A DNA stretch of 64,000 nt from Devosia subaequoris (GCF_014197055.1 NZ_JACIEW010000003.1:1-64000); one strand, 5' to 3'; counted from the first letter of the stretch, positions 1-9,124 are shown. Notes: generated by a model from the letters alone, not told the origin. Program-made: numbers and translations.

Positions 1-1235
1 TTCCGCTTGGTTGAGGTCCATGGACGGCTCATGGCTACCTCCTCTCCAGTGGAAGCAATATAGTGCACCTCCAGGCTGTCTCGCCTAACGATCACGTTGG
101 CGATTGCGGGAGTGAGCTCAGCTGGGTCCTCTCTCACTTCTTCAGGGTTTTGGCTGCTGCTCAAGTGCTGTTGCAGCAGATCCAGGACCGCCTGCTCTAT
201 CTCTGGAGCGGATACGCGTGGAACCGATCCCGCCTCCTCTCGCCGACCCTGCTGCAGTGCAAAAGACGTGTAGTACCGATAGCGCACCCCAGCTTTATTG
301 GCGGTCGTCGGTGTCATGCGGAAGCCTCTGTCGTCAAACAGCTTACCCGCAAGCAGCGCATTTGTGTTGATGCGCGTCGTGCTGCTGGGCGCAGCTTCAC
401 TCAGCGCTGTCTGAACTGCCTCGAACTGCTCCAGAGCAATGATCGGCGAGTGATGACCCGAATAGTGCTGACCCTTATGGCGCACTTCACCGATATAGAC
501 GCGATTGCGCAGAAGATAGGCCAGAGGCCCCTTACTGAACGGCACCCCACCTCTTTGGGTGCCGTCCCGCAGCTTGCTGATCTTGGTGGTGAGCCCCCGC
601 TCCCGCAGTTCTCTCAGGAGCCCGGTCAGGCTCCTGAGCTCGAGATAGCGGCGGAAGATGAAGCGGATTGTCTCTGCTTCCGCCGGGTTGATCACCAGCT
701 TCTTGTCTTCAGTGTCATAGCCAAGCGGCACCGGGCCACCCATGTGCAGCCCCTTCTTCTTGCTGGCCGCGATCTTGTCCCTGATGCGCTCACCGGTGAC
801 CTCTCGCTCAAACTGAGCAAAGGACAACAGCACATTGAGGGTGAGCCGTCCGATCGAGGAGGTGGTGTTGAAGCTCTGGGTCACCGACACGAAAGAGACC
901 TGACGAGCATCAAAGCGCTCCACCAGCTTGGCGAAGTCTGCGAGAGATCGCGTCAGCCGATCCACCTTGTAGACCACGACAATGTCGACTTCCCCCGCAT
1001 CAATCGCACCAATCAACTGTTGCAGGGCCGGGCGGTTCATCGAGCCCCCCGAAAAGCCACCATCATCAAACGCGGTGGGCACCAGCGTCCAGCCCTCATG
1101 TTTCTGGCTGGTAACATAAGCTTCACAGGCCTCCCGCTGTGCAGCGAGCGAGTTGAACTCCTGCTCCAGCCCATATTCCGTAGAGACACGCGTGTAGATG
1201 GCGCAGCGCAGCGGTTTGGCTAAGGCCGCACTCAT
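1..1235 (-). CDS. Serine recombinase (resolvase family), 3' end beyond window
   Basis: Open on the minus strand from an ATG at 1235 to the window edge, so about 411 residues are seen and the C-terminus is missing. The N-terminus carries the resolvase catalytic motif YTRVS with the nucleophile Ser at about residue 18, followed by DDGGFSGGSMNRPAL, VYKVDRLTRS and FAQFEREVTGERIRDK. This is the classic order of a large serine recombinase: resolvase domain about 10-150, then the 'Recombinase' domain starting near MGGPVPLGYD. The region after it (LLAGKLFDDRGFRMTP...) is where a zinc ribbon usually lies, but it has no cysteines, as in alphaproteobacterial recombinases paired with DUF2924. Its ATG overlaps the stop of the upstream DUF2924 gene in ATGA, which implies translational coupling. 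It probably catalyses integration or excision of an element extending left of the window. The substrate site is not identifiable here. Confidence 0.93.
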   Translation of the reverse strand, partial: MSAALAKPLRCAIYTRVSTEYGLEQEFNSLAAQREACEAYVTSQKHEGWTLVPTAFDDGGFSGGSMNRPALQQLIGAIDAGEVDIVVVYKVDRLTRSLADFAKLVERFDARQVSFVSVTQSFNTTSSIGRLTLNVLLSFAQFEREVTGERIRDKIAASKKKGLHMGGPVPLGYDTEDKKLVINPAEAETIRFIFRRYLELRSLTGLLRELRERGLTTKISKLRDGTQRGGVPFSKGPLAYLLRNRVYIGEVRHKGQHYSGHHSPIIALEQFEAVQTALSEAAPSSTTRINTNALLAGKLFDDRGFRMTPTTANKAGVRYRYYTSFALQQGRREEAGSVPRVSAPEIEQAVLDLLQQHLSSSQNPEEVREDPAELTPAIANVIVRRDSLEVHYIASTGEEVAMSRPWTSTKR

Positions 1236-1840
1236 TTCCCTTCCCCTGCCGCGCCGTTGCTGGTGTCTTTCTCACGTAAGCCAAAAAACCGCGGGCCATT
1301 CCAGCGGGTGCCAGTAATCCGCCGGGCGATGTCCGACAGGCTCTGATACTCAGCACCCTGCCAGATGAACCCGGCCGTGGTGACGGTCACGGTGTGCACG
1401 TCATTGCCGAACTCCCGCACCAGCAGGGTCCCCGGCCCAAGCCGCCGCCGGCGCACGGGCGGTACAGTCGGCGGAGCCTTGGCCTTGCGAGTCCCTTCCT
1501 GCCGCTCGCGAATGTTCTCACGCTGGATACGCTCGAGGTAGCGCTGAGTGGCCCGATCAAGATCCCCATGCACTTTTGCCTGCAGACGGTAGGCCAGCAG
1601 GCGCATCAACAGGGAGCGGGGCAAGTCTGGTGGTCCGGTGCGGAGCCGTTTCCGCCACAATACCCGCAGCCCGTTGATGTCCAGCTCCGCGAGTTGCGCC
1701 AGGTCGTGCCTCAACCCTTCTTTCCGCTCGTCTTCAAATGAGGGGGAGCCAGCCTGCTCAAGTGTCGGGGAATGCGACGGACCGGCTGTGACCGCCTCCG
1801 CACCTGACCTAGACTGATAATCAGTTTGAATCTGTTCCAA
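1232..1840 (-). CDS. DUF2924 domain protein
   Basis: 202 residues from a TTG start at 1840. The start is supported by a GGAGG ribosome-binding site at 1848-1852, seven bases upstream. The middle holds the typical DUF2924 pattern: a helical segment (LAQLAELDINGLRVLWR, then a run of PRSLLMRLLAYRLQ) and a small beta-rich C-terminal part (GTLLVREFGNDVHTVTV, GFIWQGAEYQSLSDIARRITGTRWNGPRFFGL). That C-terminal part resembles a small DNA-binding module often seen next to phage and island recombinases. The gene is the first of a coupled pair with the recombinase, whose ATG overlaps its stop. A role as recombination accessory factor is inferred from context only. Confidence 0.85.
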   Translation of the reverse strand: MEQIQTDYQSRSGAEAVTAGPSHSPTLEQAGSPSFEDERKEGLRHDLAQLAELDINGLRVLWRKRLRTGPPDLPRSLLMRLLAYRLQAKVHGDLDRATQRYLERIQRENIRERQEGTRKAKAPPTVPPVRRRRLGPGTLLVREFGNDVHTVTVTTAGFIWQGAEYQSLSDIARRITGTRWNGPRFFGLREKDTSNGAAGEGK

Positions 1841-2233
1841 GGCGCGACCTCCAGGTTTTGACGATTAAGCCCGTTACCACCCAAACCCCGCTATGGCTAA
1901 AAGCCGGCGGGGTGACGCGCCTTTTTGTGGCGCCACCAGTACCGCTCCAAGCTGGATACAAGTCCAGTCCGAAGAGCCGGGAAGACCGCCTGTGCAAGGC
2001 GCACTTAAGACGAATCCCATCTCTTGTCTTTGCGAACCGGTCTCCAAGTGCGCCGACCTCAACCGACGGAAAGCAGACGAAAATACGGGGAGAAAAGCAG
2101 CAGAAACTGGCCAAAATGGCTGTGCTAAGTTCTTCGGGGAGACCGTCTCATTCGAGCCTAGTGACCGCTAAGCCTTTGATTGTGGCTGCATCTCCCACAT
2201 CATCCGAGAGCACGCGGCTGCATAGGGAGTGGT
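1841..2233. other. Gene-poor junction between recombinase pair and tRNA
   Basis: About 390 bases without a convincing gene. Short open frames on both strands lack ribosome-binding sites and recognisable domains, and the one ending in the tRNA encodes only the well-known tRNA-shadow peptide. The stretch must contain the promoter of the minus-strand DUF2924-recombinase pair and probably the chromosomal junction of the mobile element. I found no direct repeat of the tRNA 3' end inside the window that would define an attachment site. Confidence 0.5.
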
Positions 2234-2309
2234 TGGTGGGCCCACCAGGACTCGAACCTGGAACCAGACCGTTATGAGCGGTCGGCTCTAACCATTGAGC
2301 TATAGGCCC
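2234..2309 (-). tRNA. tRNA with CAU anticodon (probably tRNA-Ile2, alternatively elongator Met)
   Basis: The reverse complement folds into a full cloverleaf of 76 bases including an encoded CCA. Acceptor GGGCCTA pairs with TGGGCCC (one G-T pair). The D stem is GCTC/GAGC, the anticodon stem GACCG/CGGTC with loop CTCATAA (CAU at 2274-2276), and the T stem CCAGG/CCTGG with loop TTCGAGT. CAU can be elongator Met, initiator Met or lysidine-modified Ile2. A paired first acceptor base excludes initiator, and the GGGCCT acceptor is like alphaproteobacterial Ile2 genes as I recall them. The recombinase pair lies beyond its 3' end, a common insertion position for genomic islands. Confidence 0.95.
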
Positions 2310-2448
2310 TCGCCCGCGTCATATCAGGGTCGCAGCCACTGTCAAACTCTGTTTGCACCGGCCAATGCATGCAAGCCCATGGCCGCTTCCCCCGGCGCCT
2401 GTCCTCGGCTAGTTTGTGCGCCAGCCGAACAGATGACGGGCAGCGCCC

Positions 2449-3204
2449 TTGCGGGACGGAGATATCATTCATGGTCTGATGCGAGGGCTCTCGGTAATCG
2501 AGTGCTTCGACGAGGATCATGCACGCATGTCGATTACCGACGTGGCCGAGCGCACCGGCCTTGAACGCGCCACGGCGCGGCGCTGTCTGCTGACCCTGGT
2601 GCATCTGGGCTATGCCACTTATGACGGTAAGTTCTTCCAGTTGACGCCGCGCGTGCTCAATCTGGGCCATTCCTATCTTGCCGCTACGCCCCTGCCCCGG
2701 CTGATCCAGCCATTCCTGGAGGAACTCTCCCGCGCCACCGGGGAAAGCACCTCGGCGGCCGTGCTGGAAGGAACTGACATACTCTATGTCGCGCGCGCCT
2801 CCACACGCCGCGTCATGTCGATCAATCTGGGCGCTGGCGCGCGCCTGCCCGCCTATTGCACCTCCATGGGGCGCACCCTCTTGGCCGCGCTGCCGCCCGA
2901 GGAAGCCCAGGCGATTCTCGAGCGCTCTGACATTGTCGCCTATACCGCGCGGACCAAGGCCGACAAGGCTACCATCACGACCGAACTGGCCGTCATCGCC
3001 GCCCAGGGCTTCGCTGTTATCGATCAGGAACTCGAACTGGGCCTGTGCTCGATAGCCGTTCCCCTGCACAATGCCGTCGGCCAGGTGGTGGCTGCCATCA
3101 ATATCGGTGCCCACGTCGCCCGGGCGCCCACCTCTCGCATGATTGCCCATTTCCTACCGCTGATGCGCAGGGTTCAGGCCGAAGTCCGCCCGCTGCTGCG
3201 CTAG
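2449..3204 (+). CDS. IclR-family transcriptional regulator
   Basis: 251 residues with an N-terminal winged helix-turn-helix (SITDVAERTGLERATARRCLLTL, about residues 28-50) and a C-terminal IclR effector domain (about 75-248). The latter includes YVARASTRRVMSINLGAGARLPAYCTSMGR and DQELELGLCSIAVPL. It resembles the PcaR/PcaU/PobR branch that senses aromatic-acid intermediates. The start is a TTG because an in-frame stop lies at 2434-2436 and the conserved start of the family (GDIIHGLMRGLSVIE) begins immediately after the TTG. No clear Shine-Dalgarno is seen. No aromatic catabolic genes adjoin it, so the target is unknown. It is an orphan regulator between a tRNA and the pst operon. Confidence 0.9.
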   Translation: MRDGDIIHGLMRGLSVIECFDEDHARMSITDVAERTGLERATARRCLLTLVHLGYATYDGKFFQLTPRVLNLGHSYLAATPLPRLIQPFLEELSRATGESTSAAVLEGTDILYVARASTRRVMSINLGAGARLPAYCTSMGRTLLAALPPEEAQAILERSDIVAYTARTKADKATITTELAVIAAQGFAVIDQELELGLCSIAVPLHNAVGQVVAAINIGAHVARAPTSRMIAHFLPLMRRVQAEVRPLLR

Positions 3205-3378
3205 AAAATAGCGGCCCGCGGACTGTCCGGAAGCTGTCACACAGCAACGCTAACTTTGCCACCAAAGGCCGGAAAAGCCATGGTTAACCGCCCATGACGC
3301 CATGGCAGCTTGTTTCCGGGCAAGACCGACACAATTCCTTTCCGTCACAATTTTCACGTTCATTTACAACAGCTTGCA

Positions 3379-3396
3379 ATGTCATAAACCGGTCAT
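3379..3396 (+). promoter_or_regulatory. PHO box upstream of pstS
   Basis: An 18-base site with two direct repeats, TGTCAT and GGTCAT, 11 bases apart with an AAA-containing spacer. It closely matches the PhoB consensus CTGTCAT-AWAW-CTGTCAY. It lies 108 bases before the pstS ATG, the position expected for PhoB activation of the pst operon, whose last gene is phoB itself (autoregulation inferred). Confidence 0.85.
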
Positions 3397-3504
3397 TGAA
3401 TTGCAATAAAACTGTCGCCGCGCCCTCCTATGGTCTGCCGCGTCACAGGGCGGCCCAACGAATGGCTGGCCATGTTTGCAAATGAATTCCGGAAGGGACA
3501 TTCC

Positions 3505-4533
3505 ATGAAGACCGCACTCTACGCCAGTGCTGCCGTTATTGCTCTTGCAGCATTCGGCACTAATGCCGCCTACGCTCAGTCGCGCGACACCATCCAGATC
3601 GCCGGTTCCTCCACCGTGCTGCCCTTCGCTTCGATTGTCGCCGAAGAATTCGCCAATGCATTCCCCGACTACAATGCCCCCAACGTTGCCGGTGGTGGCT
3701 CGGGTGGCGGCAAGCGCCAGCTTTGCGAAGGCGTCGGCGAAGCCACTCTGGACATCGCCAACTCGTCCTCCAAGATGAGCGCCAGCGAACTGGAAAGCTG
3801 CCATGCCAACGGCGTGACCGACGTGCGCGAAATCGTGTTCGGCTATGACGGCATCGTTTTCGCCACCGGCATCGATCAGGGCGACTTCGCTCTCGAGCCC
3901 GTCCACCTCTACAAGGCTATCGCTGCTCAGGTTCCGGTTGACGGCGAACTGGTCGACAACCCGTACAACAACTGGTCCGAAATCGACGCTTCGCTTCCCG
4001 ACCAGGCTATCTTCGTTGCCATTCCCGGCACCAACCACGGCACTCGCGAAGTCTTCGACCAGCGCGTTCTGGAAGCTGGTTGTGAAGCTGCCGAGCTGCC
4101 CGAGATGGATGAAGACGCCATGGAAGCGGCTTGCCTGACCCCGCGTCAGGACGTCGTTGTGGAAATCGCCGGTGACTACACCGAGACCCTGGCCCGCCTG
4201 CAGTCGAACCCCGAAGCTGTTGGCGTGTTCGGTTTGAGCTTCTACGATCAGAACCGCGACACCCTCAAGGTTGCCACCGTGTCCGGCGTTGAACCGAGCC
4301 TCGACACCATCGCCGCTGGTGACTACCCGGTCTCGCGTCCGCTGCAGTTCTACGTCAAGGGCGCCCATGTCGGTGTGATCCCGGGCATCGAAGACTACGT
4401 CGCCTTCTTCCTGTCCGAGCAGATGGCCGGTGCCGGTGGCACTCTGGAAGCTGCTGGTCTGGTTCCGGCGTCCAGCGAATTCCTCGCTGGCCAGCTCGAG
4501 GCCTTTAACAACGCTGAACAGTACACCCGCTAA
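3505..4533 (+). CDS. pstS: Periplasmic phosphate-binding protein PstS
   Basis: 342 residues. An ATG at 3505 with GGAAGGGA upstream fits better than the frame's earlier starts, because it begins directly with a Sec signal peptide (MKTALYASAAVIALAAFGTNAAYA). The mature protein shows the PstS hallmark IAGSSTVLPFASIVAEEF and a phosphate-loop-like GGGSGGGKRQLCEG. It captures periplasmic phosphate and delivers it to PstC/PstA. It is the first gene of pstSCAB-phoU-phoB, behind a PHO box, so induction by phosphate starvation is expected. An intercistronic hairpin after it may raise PstS over the membrane subunits. Confidence 0.97.
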   Translation: MKTALYASAAVIALAAFGTNAAYAQSRDTIQIAGSSTVLPFASIVAEEFANAFPDYNAPNVAGGGSGGGKRQLCEGVGEATLDIANSSSKMSASELESCHANGVTDVREIVFGYDGIVFATGIDQGDFALEPVHLYKAIAAQVPVDGELVDNPYNNWSEIDASLPDQAIFVAIPGTNHGTREVFDQRVLEAGCEAAELPEMDEDAMEAACLTPRQDVVVEIAGDYTETLARLQSNPEAVGVFGLSFYDQNRDTLKVATVSGVEPSLDTIAAGDYPVSRPLQFYVKGAHVGVIPGIEDYVAFFLSEQMAGAGGTLEAAGLVPASSEFLAGQLEAFNNAEQYTR

Positions 4534-4551
4534 GCGGCTCTACTCTTCTCA

Positions 4552-4580
4552 GGAGAATCCCGGCCCGGTCGGGGTTCTCC
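4552..4580 (+). other. pstS-pstC intercistronic hairpin
   Basis: GGAGAATCC and GGGGTTCTCC form a long stem with one or two G-T pairs around a GC-rich loop. No T run follows, so it looks like an mRNA-stabilising or attenuating stem-loop rather than a full terminator. Confidence 0.6.
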
Positions 4581-4643
4581 CCCAAGCATTCGAGATACGC
4601 GCCAGGCCCGTTGGTCCGGCACACCAGGAAGGACCGCTTCGCC

Positions 4644-6020
4644 GTGAACGCCCTCGTTATCGCAGCCCTTCTTCTGGTTCTACTTACGGTTTCCTATCAG
4701 GTCGGATGGTCGCGCAGCCGAAAACTGGCCGAGGGCAAGGAGGCGCGTCTTCACTCTCGCCCGATCTATCATGGCGTCCTTGCCGCGCTGTTCGCCCTCC
4801 TGCCAGCCATCGTCATTTTGGGTCTTTGGGCCCTGTTCAGCCAGTCCGTAACCCATAGCTTCATTCTGGCGCAGCTACCTGCGGAAGTTGCGCAGCAGCA
4901 GCCATTCGAGGTTCAGGCCGCCATTTCGCGGGTGCAGGCCATTGCCTCCGGCTATGGTGTCATCGGCGAACCGACCCCAGCCGAGGCCGCTGCAGCCAGT
5001 GCCTATGCCTCCTTCCAGCAACTTTCCTTCCTTGGCGTCATCGCCGCTGCCGCAGCCCTTGGCGCAGGCGGCCTGTTCTGGGCTCAACGCCGGATAGCGC
5101 CGCGCCTCCGCGCCCGCACCGAGGTGGAGATCTTCGTCCGCCTGGCGCTCATCGCCTGCTCCACCGTGGCCATCCTGACCACGCTGGGCATCGTGCTTTC
5201 CCTTCTCTCTGACGCACTGCGCTTCTTCAGCTTCATCAACCCGCTCGACTTCTTCTTCGGCACCACCTGGAACCCGCGCTTCCAGAGCACGGGGTCGGGT
5301 TCCGCGGGCGAATATGGGCTTTTGCCGCTGCTCTGGGGCACGGTGATGATCAGTCTCATCGCGATGCTGGTCGCTGTTCCCATCGGACTGATGTCGGCAA
5401 TCTACCTGTCTCAATACGCCCATGAGCGCGTGCGCAGCGTGGTCAAGCCGATCATCGAAATTCTCGCCGGCATTCCCACTATCGTTTACGGCTTCTTTGC
5501 TCTGGTCACCGTCGGCCCGTTCCTTTCTGGTCTGGGTGACGTCATCGGCATCGATATTCGCGCCACCAGCGCGCTCACCGCTGGCGTCGTAATGGGCATC
5601 ATGATCATCCCCTTCATCTCTTCGCTCAGCGACGACATTCTGGGGCAGGTTCCGCGCGCCATGCGCGACGGCTCGCTCGGCCTGGGCGCCACGCAATCGG
5701 AAACCATCCGTAAGGTGCTGCTGCCCGCTGCCCTGCCCGGCGTGGTCGGTGCAGTGCTGCTCGCCGTCAGTCGCGCCATCGGGGAAACCATGATTGTGGT
5801 TTTGGCGGCTGGCAACAGCCCGGTCCTGCGCGCCAATCCTGCCGAGCCGACATCTACGGTGACGGTCAGCATCGTCAACCAGTTGACCGGTGATGCCGAC
5901 TTTACCAGCCCGCAATCTCTGGTCGCCTTCGCCCTCGGTCTCACGCTTTTCGCCATGACATTGCTGCTCAACGTCCTGGCGCTCTACATCGTCCGCAAAT
6001 TCAGGGAGCAATACGAATAG
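4644..6020 (+). CDS. pstC: Phosphate ABC transporter permease PstC
   Basis: 458 residues from a GTG at 4644, chosen because AGGAAGGA lies about ten bases upstream; a TTG at 4611 would add eleven residues. The N-terminal extension has two membrane segments (about 3-20 and 42-65) and a periplasmic stretch before the transport core. The core starts with a segment near LIACSTVAILTTLGIVLSLL and shows the binding-protein-dependent permease EAA-type loop (RAMRDGSLGLGATQSETIRKV). This long PstC form with an extra N-terminal part is usual in alphaproteobacteria. It pairs with PstA to form the phosphate channel driven by PstB. pstA starts two bases after its stop. Confidence 0.95.
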   Translation: MNALVIAALLLVLLTVSYQVGWSRSRKLAEGKEARLHSRPIYHGVLAALFALLPAIVILGLWALFSQSVTHSFILAQLPAEVAQQQPFEVQAAISRVQAIASGYGVIGEPTPAEAAAASAYASFQQLSFLGVIAAAAALGAGGLFWAQRRIAPRLRARTEVEIFVRLALIACSTVAILTTLGIVLSLLSDALRFFSFINPLDFFFGTTWNPRFQSTGSGSAGEYGLLPLLWGTVMISLIAMLVAVPIGLMSAIYLSQYAHERVRSVVKPIIEILAGIPTIVYGFFALVTVGPFLSGLGDVIGIDIRATSALTAGVVMGIMIIPFISSLSDDILGQVPRAMRDGSLGLGATQSETIRKVLLPAALPGVVGAVLLAVSRAIGETMIVVLAAGNSPVLRANPAEPTSTVTVSIVNQLTGDADFTSPQSLVAFALGLTLFAMTLLLNVLALYIVRKFREQYE

Positions 6021-6022
6021 CC

Positions 6023-7384
6023 ATGACTGATACTGTGCTCCCTGGCGCCGCGGCCGGCGCGCAAAACCGCGAACGGGTTCGCAAGGGCCTGGCCCGTCGC
6101 CATCGCAACGAAGCGCTGTTCCGCTGGGCAGGCATTCTCTCCATTGCCGCCGCCCTTGGTTTCGTCGCCATTCTGTTCGGCATGATCCTGTCCAAGGGCC
6201 TGCCCTCGTTCTGGCAGTCCACCGTTCATTTCGAAGCCTATTTCGACCCCGAACTGATCCAGGGTGGCCCGCGTCCAGAGCGCGCCGATTTCCCCTCGCC
6301 TGCTGACCACCAGCAGGCCGTGAAAACCTGGCAGCGCGCCGTGACGATGTCCAATTGGAACAAGATCGTTGAGACCGGTCTGCGTGAGGCTGCACCTGGC
6401 TTTGAAATCGAGAGTCGCGATCTGCTCGAGCTTGTGACCTCCGCCGGTCGCTTCCAGTTGCGCGACATCTATTTTGCCAAGCCGGAGGTGCTGGGCCAGC
6501 GGATCCCGGTCTCCATTCTTGCCTCGGCCAACACCGACAACTGGCTCAAGGGCACCATCGACCGCAGCCAGCCTGATGAGCGTCAGCAGCTTGCCGCGAC
6601 CACCCGCGCCCTGGCCGACCAGTTTGAAGAGAATGGGACCATCAGCTTCGATTTTGCCTGGCACATCTTCACCAATGTCGACAGCCGCTCGGCACCGGCG
6701 ACCGCTGGCCTGGCCGGTGCATTCATGGGCTCGCTCTACATGATGATCGTGGTGATCGTGCTGGCCGTGCCGATTGGCGTGGCAAGTGCCGTCTATCTCG
6801 AAGAGTTCGCCCCAAAAAACCGCCTGACCGACCTGATTGAAGTCAACATCAACAATCTTGCGGCCGTGCCCTCCATCGTCTTTGGCCTGCTCGGTGCCGC
6901 CGTCTTTATCAACTACTTCGGTCTGCCCCGCTCGGCGCCGCTGGTTGGCGGCCTGGTGCTGACCCTGATGACGCTGCCAACTATTATCATTGCGACCCGC
7001 GCCGCTCTACGTGCGGTTTCGCCATCGCTGCGCCAGGCCGCACTCGGGCTTGGTGCATCGCACAACCAGACCGTGTTCCACCACGTCCTGCCCATGACCT
7101 ATCCGGGCGTACTGACAGCGACGATCATCGGCGTTGCCCAGGCCCTTGGCGAAACTGCGCCGCTGCTGCTAATCGGCATGAGCGCCTTCATTGCCAATGT
7201 TCCGGCTGGTCCGCTGGACTCGGCCACCGCCCTTCCGGTGCAAATCTATCTCTGGCAGGGTAACGAAAACCGTAACTTCTTCGAGGCGAGGACCTCCGCA
7301 GCCATCATCGTTCTGCTCGGGTTGATGCTGCTGCTCAATGCCATCGCCATCTTCCTGCGCTCGCGCCTTGAAAAGCGCGCTTAA
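6023..7384 (+). CDS. pstA: Phosphate ABC transporter permease PstA
   Basis: 453 residues beginning two bases after pstC. The N-terminus has one membrane segment (about 35-60) and then roughly 150 periplasmic residues. A second block of five membrane segments carries the permease signature loop RAVSPSLRQAALGLGASHNQTVF and the family motif QALGETAPLLLIG near the end. Long PstA proteins of this kind are normal in Hyphomicrobiales. It forms the inner-membrane phosphate channel with PstC. Confidence 0.95.
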   Translation: MTDTVLPGAAAGAQNRERVRKGLARRHRNEALFRWAGILSIAAALGFVAILFGMILSKGLPSFWQSTVHFEAYFDPELIQGGPRPERADFPSPADHQQAVKTWQRAVTMSNWNKIVETGLREAAPGFEIESRDLLELVTSAGRFQLRDIYFAKPEVLGQRIPVSILASANTDNWLKGTIDRSQPDERQQLAATTRALADQFEENGTISFDFAWHIFTNVDSRSAPATAGLAGAFMGSLYMMIVVIVLAVPIGVASAVYLEEFAPKNRLTDLIEVNINNLAAVPSIVFGLLGAAVFINYFGLPRSAPLVGGLVLTLMTLPTIIIATRAALRAVSPSLRQAALGLGASHNQTVFHHVLPMTYPGVLTATIIGVAQALGETAPLLLIGMSAFIANVPAGPLDSATALPVQIYLWQGNENRNFFEARTSAAIIVLLGLMLLLNAIAIFLRSRLEKRA

Positions 7385-7396
7385 GGAGACACCAAT

Positions 7397-8233
7397 ATGG
7401 ACGTTCTCGCCGGCAAGGTTAAAGTGACCTCAAAGACTTTGGATCAGACCATGAACCCCGCTGAATTGATGGATCATCCCATCCGCCTCTCCACACGCGA
7501 CGTGACCGTCCACTACGGAGAAAAGCAGGCGCTGCATGGCATTTCCATCGACATACCCGATCGCGCCGTTACCGCCTTCATCGGCCCCTCGGGCTGCGGC
7601 AAGTCGACCTTTCTGCGTTGCATCAACCGCATGAACGACACCATTGAAGGCGCCAGGGTCGGCGGCAAGATTGAGTTGGATGGAGAGGATATTTACTCAT
7701 CCGACCTCGATGTGGTCGAACTGCGCGCCCGCGTCGGCATGGTGTTCCAGAAGCCGAACCCCTTCCCCAAGTCGATTTATGACAATGTGGCCTATGGCCC
7801 GCGCATTCATGGCCTGGCCAAATCCAAGGCCGATCTCGATGAGATCGTCATCTCCTCACTGCGCAAGGCGGGCCTGTTCGAAGAGGTAAAGGATCGCCTT
7901 GCCGAACCCGGCACCGGCCTGTCCGGCGGCCAGCAGCAGCGCTTGTGCATTGCCCGCGCCATTGCCGTTGGTCCCGAAGTCATCCTGATGGATGAGCCCT
8001 GCTCGGCTCTCGACCCGATCGCCACCGCCATCATTGAGGAACTGATCGACGAGCTGCGTGAGAACTACACCATCGTCATTGTAACCCACTCGATGCAGCA
8101 GGCCGCCCGCGTCAGCCAGAAGACCGCCTTCTTCCACCTGGGCAACCTGATCGAGCATGGCGACACCGAAGACATCTTCACCAATCCGGTGAACAAGCAG
8201 ACCCAGGACTACATCATGGGCCGTATTGGCTGA
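7397..8233 (+). CDS. pstB: Phosphate ABC transporter ATPase PstB
   Basis: 278 residues with Walker [10 protein letters not shown] (63-71), Q-loop region [11 protein letters not shown], signature LSGGQQQR, Walker B VILMDEP and H-loop VTHSMQQA. The [15 protein letters not shown] block is diagnostic for PstB rather than other ABC ATPases. AGGAG at 7384-7388 supports the ATG at 7397. The N-terminus is about 25 residues longer than the E. coli protein. It hydrolyses ATP to drive PstCA and takes part with PhoU in sensing. Confidence 0.97.
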   Translation: MDVLAGKVKVTSKTLDQTMNPAELMDHPIRLSTRDVTVHYGEKQALHGISIDIPDRAVTAFIGPSGCGKSTFLRCINRMNDTIEGARVGGKIELDGEDIYSSDLDVVELRARVGMVFQKPNPFPKSIYDNVAYGPRIHGLAKSKADLDEIVISSLRKAGLFEEVKDRLAEPGTGLSGGQQQRLCIARAIAVGPEVILMDEPCSALDPIATAIIEELIDELRENYTIVIVTHSMQQAARVSQKTAFFHLGNLIEHGDTEDIFTNPVNKQTQDYIMGRIG

Positions 8234-8256
8234 CAGCCACGGGAAGAGGAAACATC

Positions 8257-8967
8257 ATGCCCAATACCGGCACCGAACACATTGTCACCTCCTACAATGA
8301 AGAGCTGCTGGCGCTCGCCCAGGCCATTGCCGAGATGGGCGGTCAGGTTGAGGTGGCCATCGAAAATGGTACTCGCTCACTGCTCAAACTCGACCGCGAA
8401 CTGGCCGATCTGACCATCATTGCCGACCAGCGCATCGACGACATGCAGCGCGAAATCGACGAGATGGCTGTCTCGATGATTGCCCGGCGCCAGCCCATGG
8501 CCAGCGATCTGCGCGCCATCATCACCGCCATCCACGTGGCGTCCGACCTTGAGCGCATTGGCGACATGGCCAAGCAGTTGGCGCGCCGCTCGCTGAAGCT
8601 CGAAGGCCTCAATCTCCAGCCCACCTTCTACAACGGCGTCAAGAATATGACCGCGCTGGTGCTACGCCAGGTCAAGGACGCACTCGACGCCTATGGCAAT
8701 CGCGAGGAAGCTGCTTCCATTGAGGTCTGCAATCGCGATGACGAGGTGGACGCGATGTACACCTCGCTGTTCCGCGAACTGCTGACCTATATGCTCGAAG
8801 ATCCACGCAACATCACCGCCTGCACCCATCTGCTGTTCTGCGCCAAGAGCCTGGAACGTGTCGGCGATCACGCCACCAATATCGCCGAGCGGGCTTACTA
8901 TCTGTCCACCGGCAAGCAGCTCACCAGCGACGTTCAGGATCTGCAGCGCCAGCAGATCAAAGCGTAG
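8257..8967 (+). CDS. phoU: Phosphate signalling regulator PhoU
   Basis: 236 residues, all helical, with two repeats of the PhoU metal-binding three-helix bundle. The metal-binding patterns ASDLERIGDMAKQLA and AKSLERVGDHATNIAE (E/DxxRxxDH-like) stand in repeats one and two. It connects the Pst transporter to the PhoR kinase and keeps the Pho regulon off when phosphate is plentiful. It follows pstB by about 23 bases in the same operon. Confidence 0.97.
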   Translation: MPNTGTEHIVTSYNEELLALAQAIAEMGGQVEVAIENGTRSLLKLDRELADLTIIADQRIDDMQREIDEMAVSMIARRQPMASDLRAIITAIHVASDLERIGDMAKQLARRSLKLEGLNLQPTFYNGVKNMTALVLRQVKDALDAYGNREEAASIEVCNRDDEVDAMYTSLFRELLTYMLEDPRNITACTHLLFCAKSLERVGDHATNIAERAYYLSTGKQLTSDVQDLQRQQIKA

Positions 8968-8990
8968 CAGGCGGTCTGCGCTGCAGACGG

Positions 8991-9009
8991 AAGGCTCCAT
9001 TGGAGCCTT
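8991..9009 (+). terminator. phoU-phoB hairpin, possible weak terminator
   Basis: AAGGCTCC and GGAGCCTT are exact inverted repeats around a three-base loop, followed by only a short T stretch. It could reduce read-through from phoU into phoB or simply stabilise the upstream message. Confidence 0.5.
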
Positions 9010-9124
9010 TCAAGCCAAGTAGGCCGTGCGAGCCACGCTCGAATGGCCGGGACGGTGGGACAACCACCACATGCAAACTCAATGTTCGGCCCCTCCCTTG
9101 GGTGCCGGCCGATGGAGCACATCC

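Noticed and set aside
63..1223. 386-codon plus-strand frame at the left edge
   Set aside because: It is the antisense of the serine recombinase, whose motifs are unmistakable.
1858..2277. Plus-strand 139-codon frame ending in the tRNA
   Set aside because: Its last residues (GPPGLEPGTRPL) are the standard tRNA-shadow peptide; no gene is there.
3342..3360. Second PHO box upstream of the main one at pstS
   Set aside because: Only GTCAC half-sites match, with poor spacing; too weak to call.
4875..6395. 506-codon minus-strand frame in pstC and pstA
   Set aside because: Antisense to two conserved permease genes; no conserved protein results.
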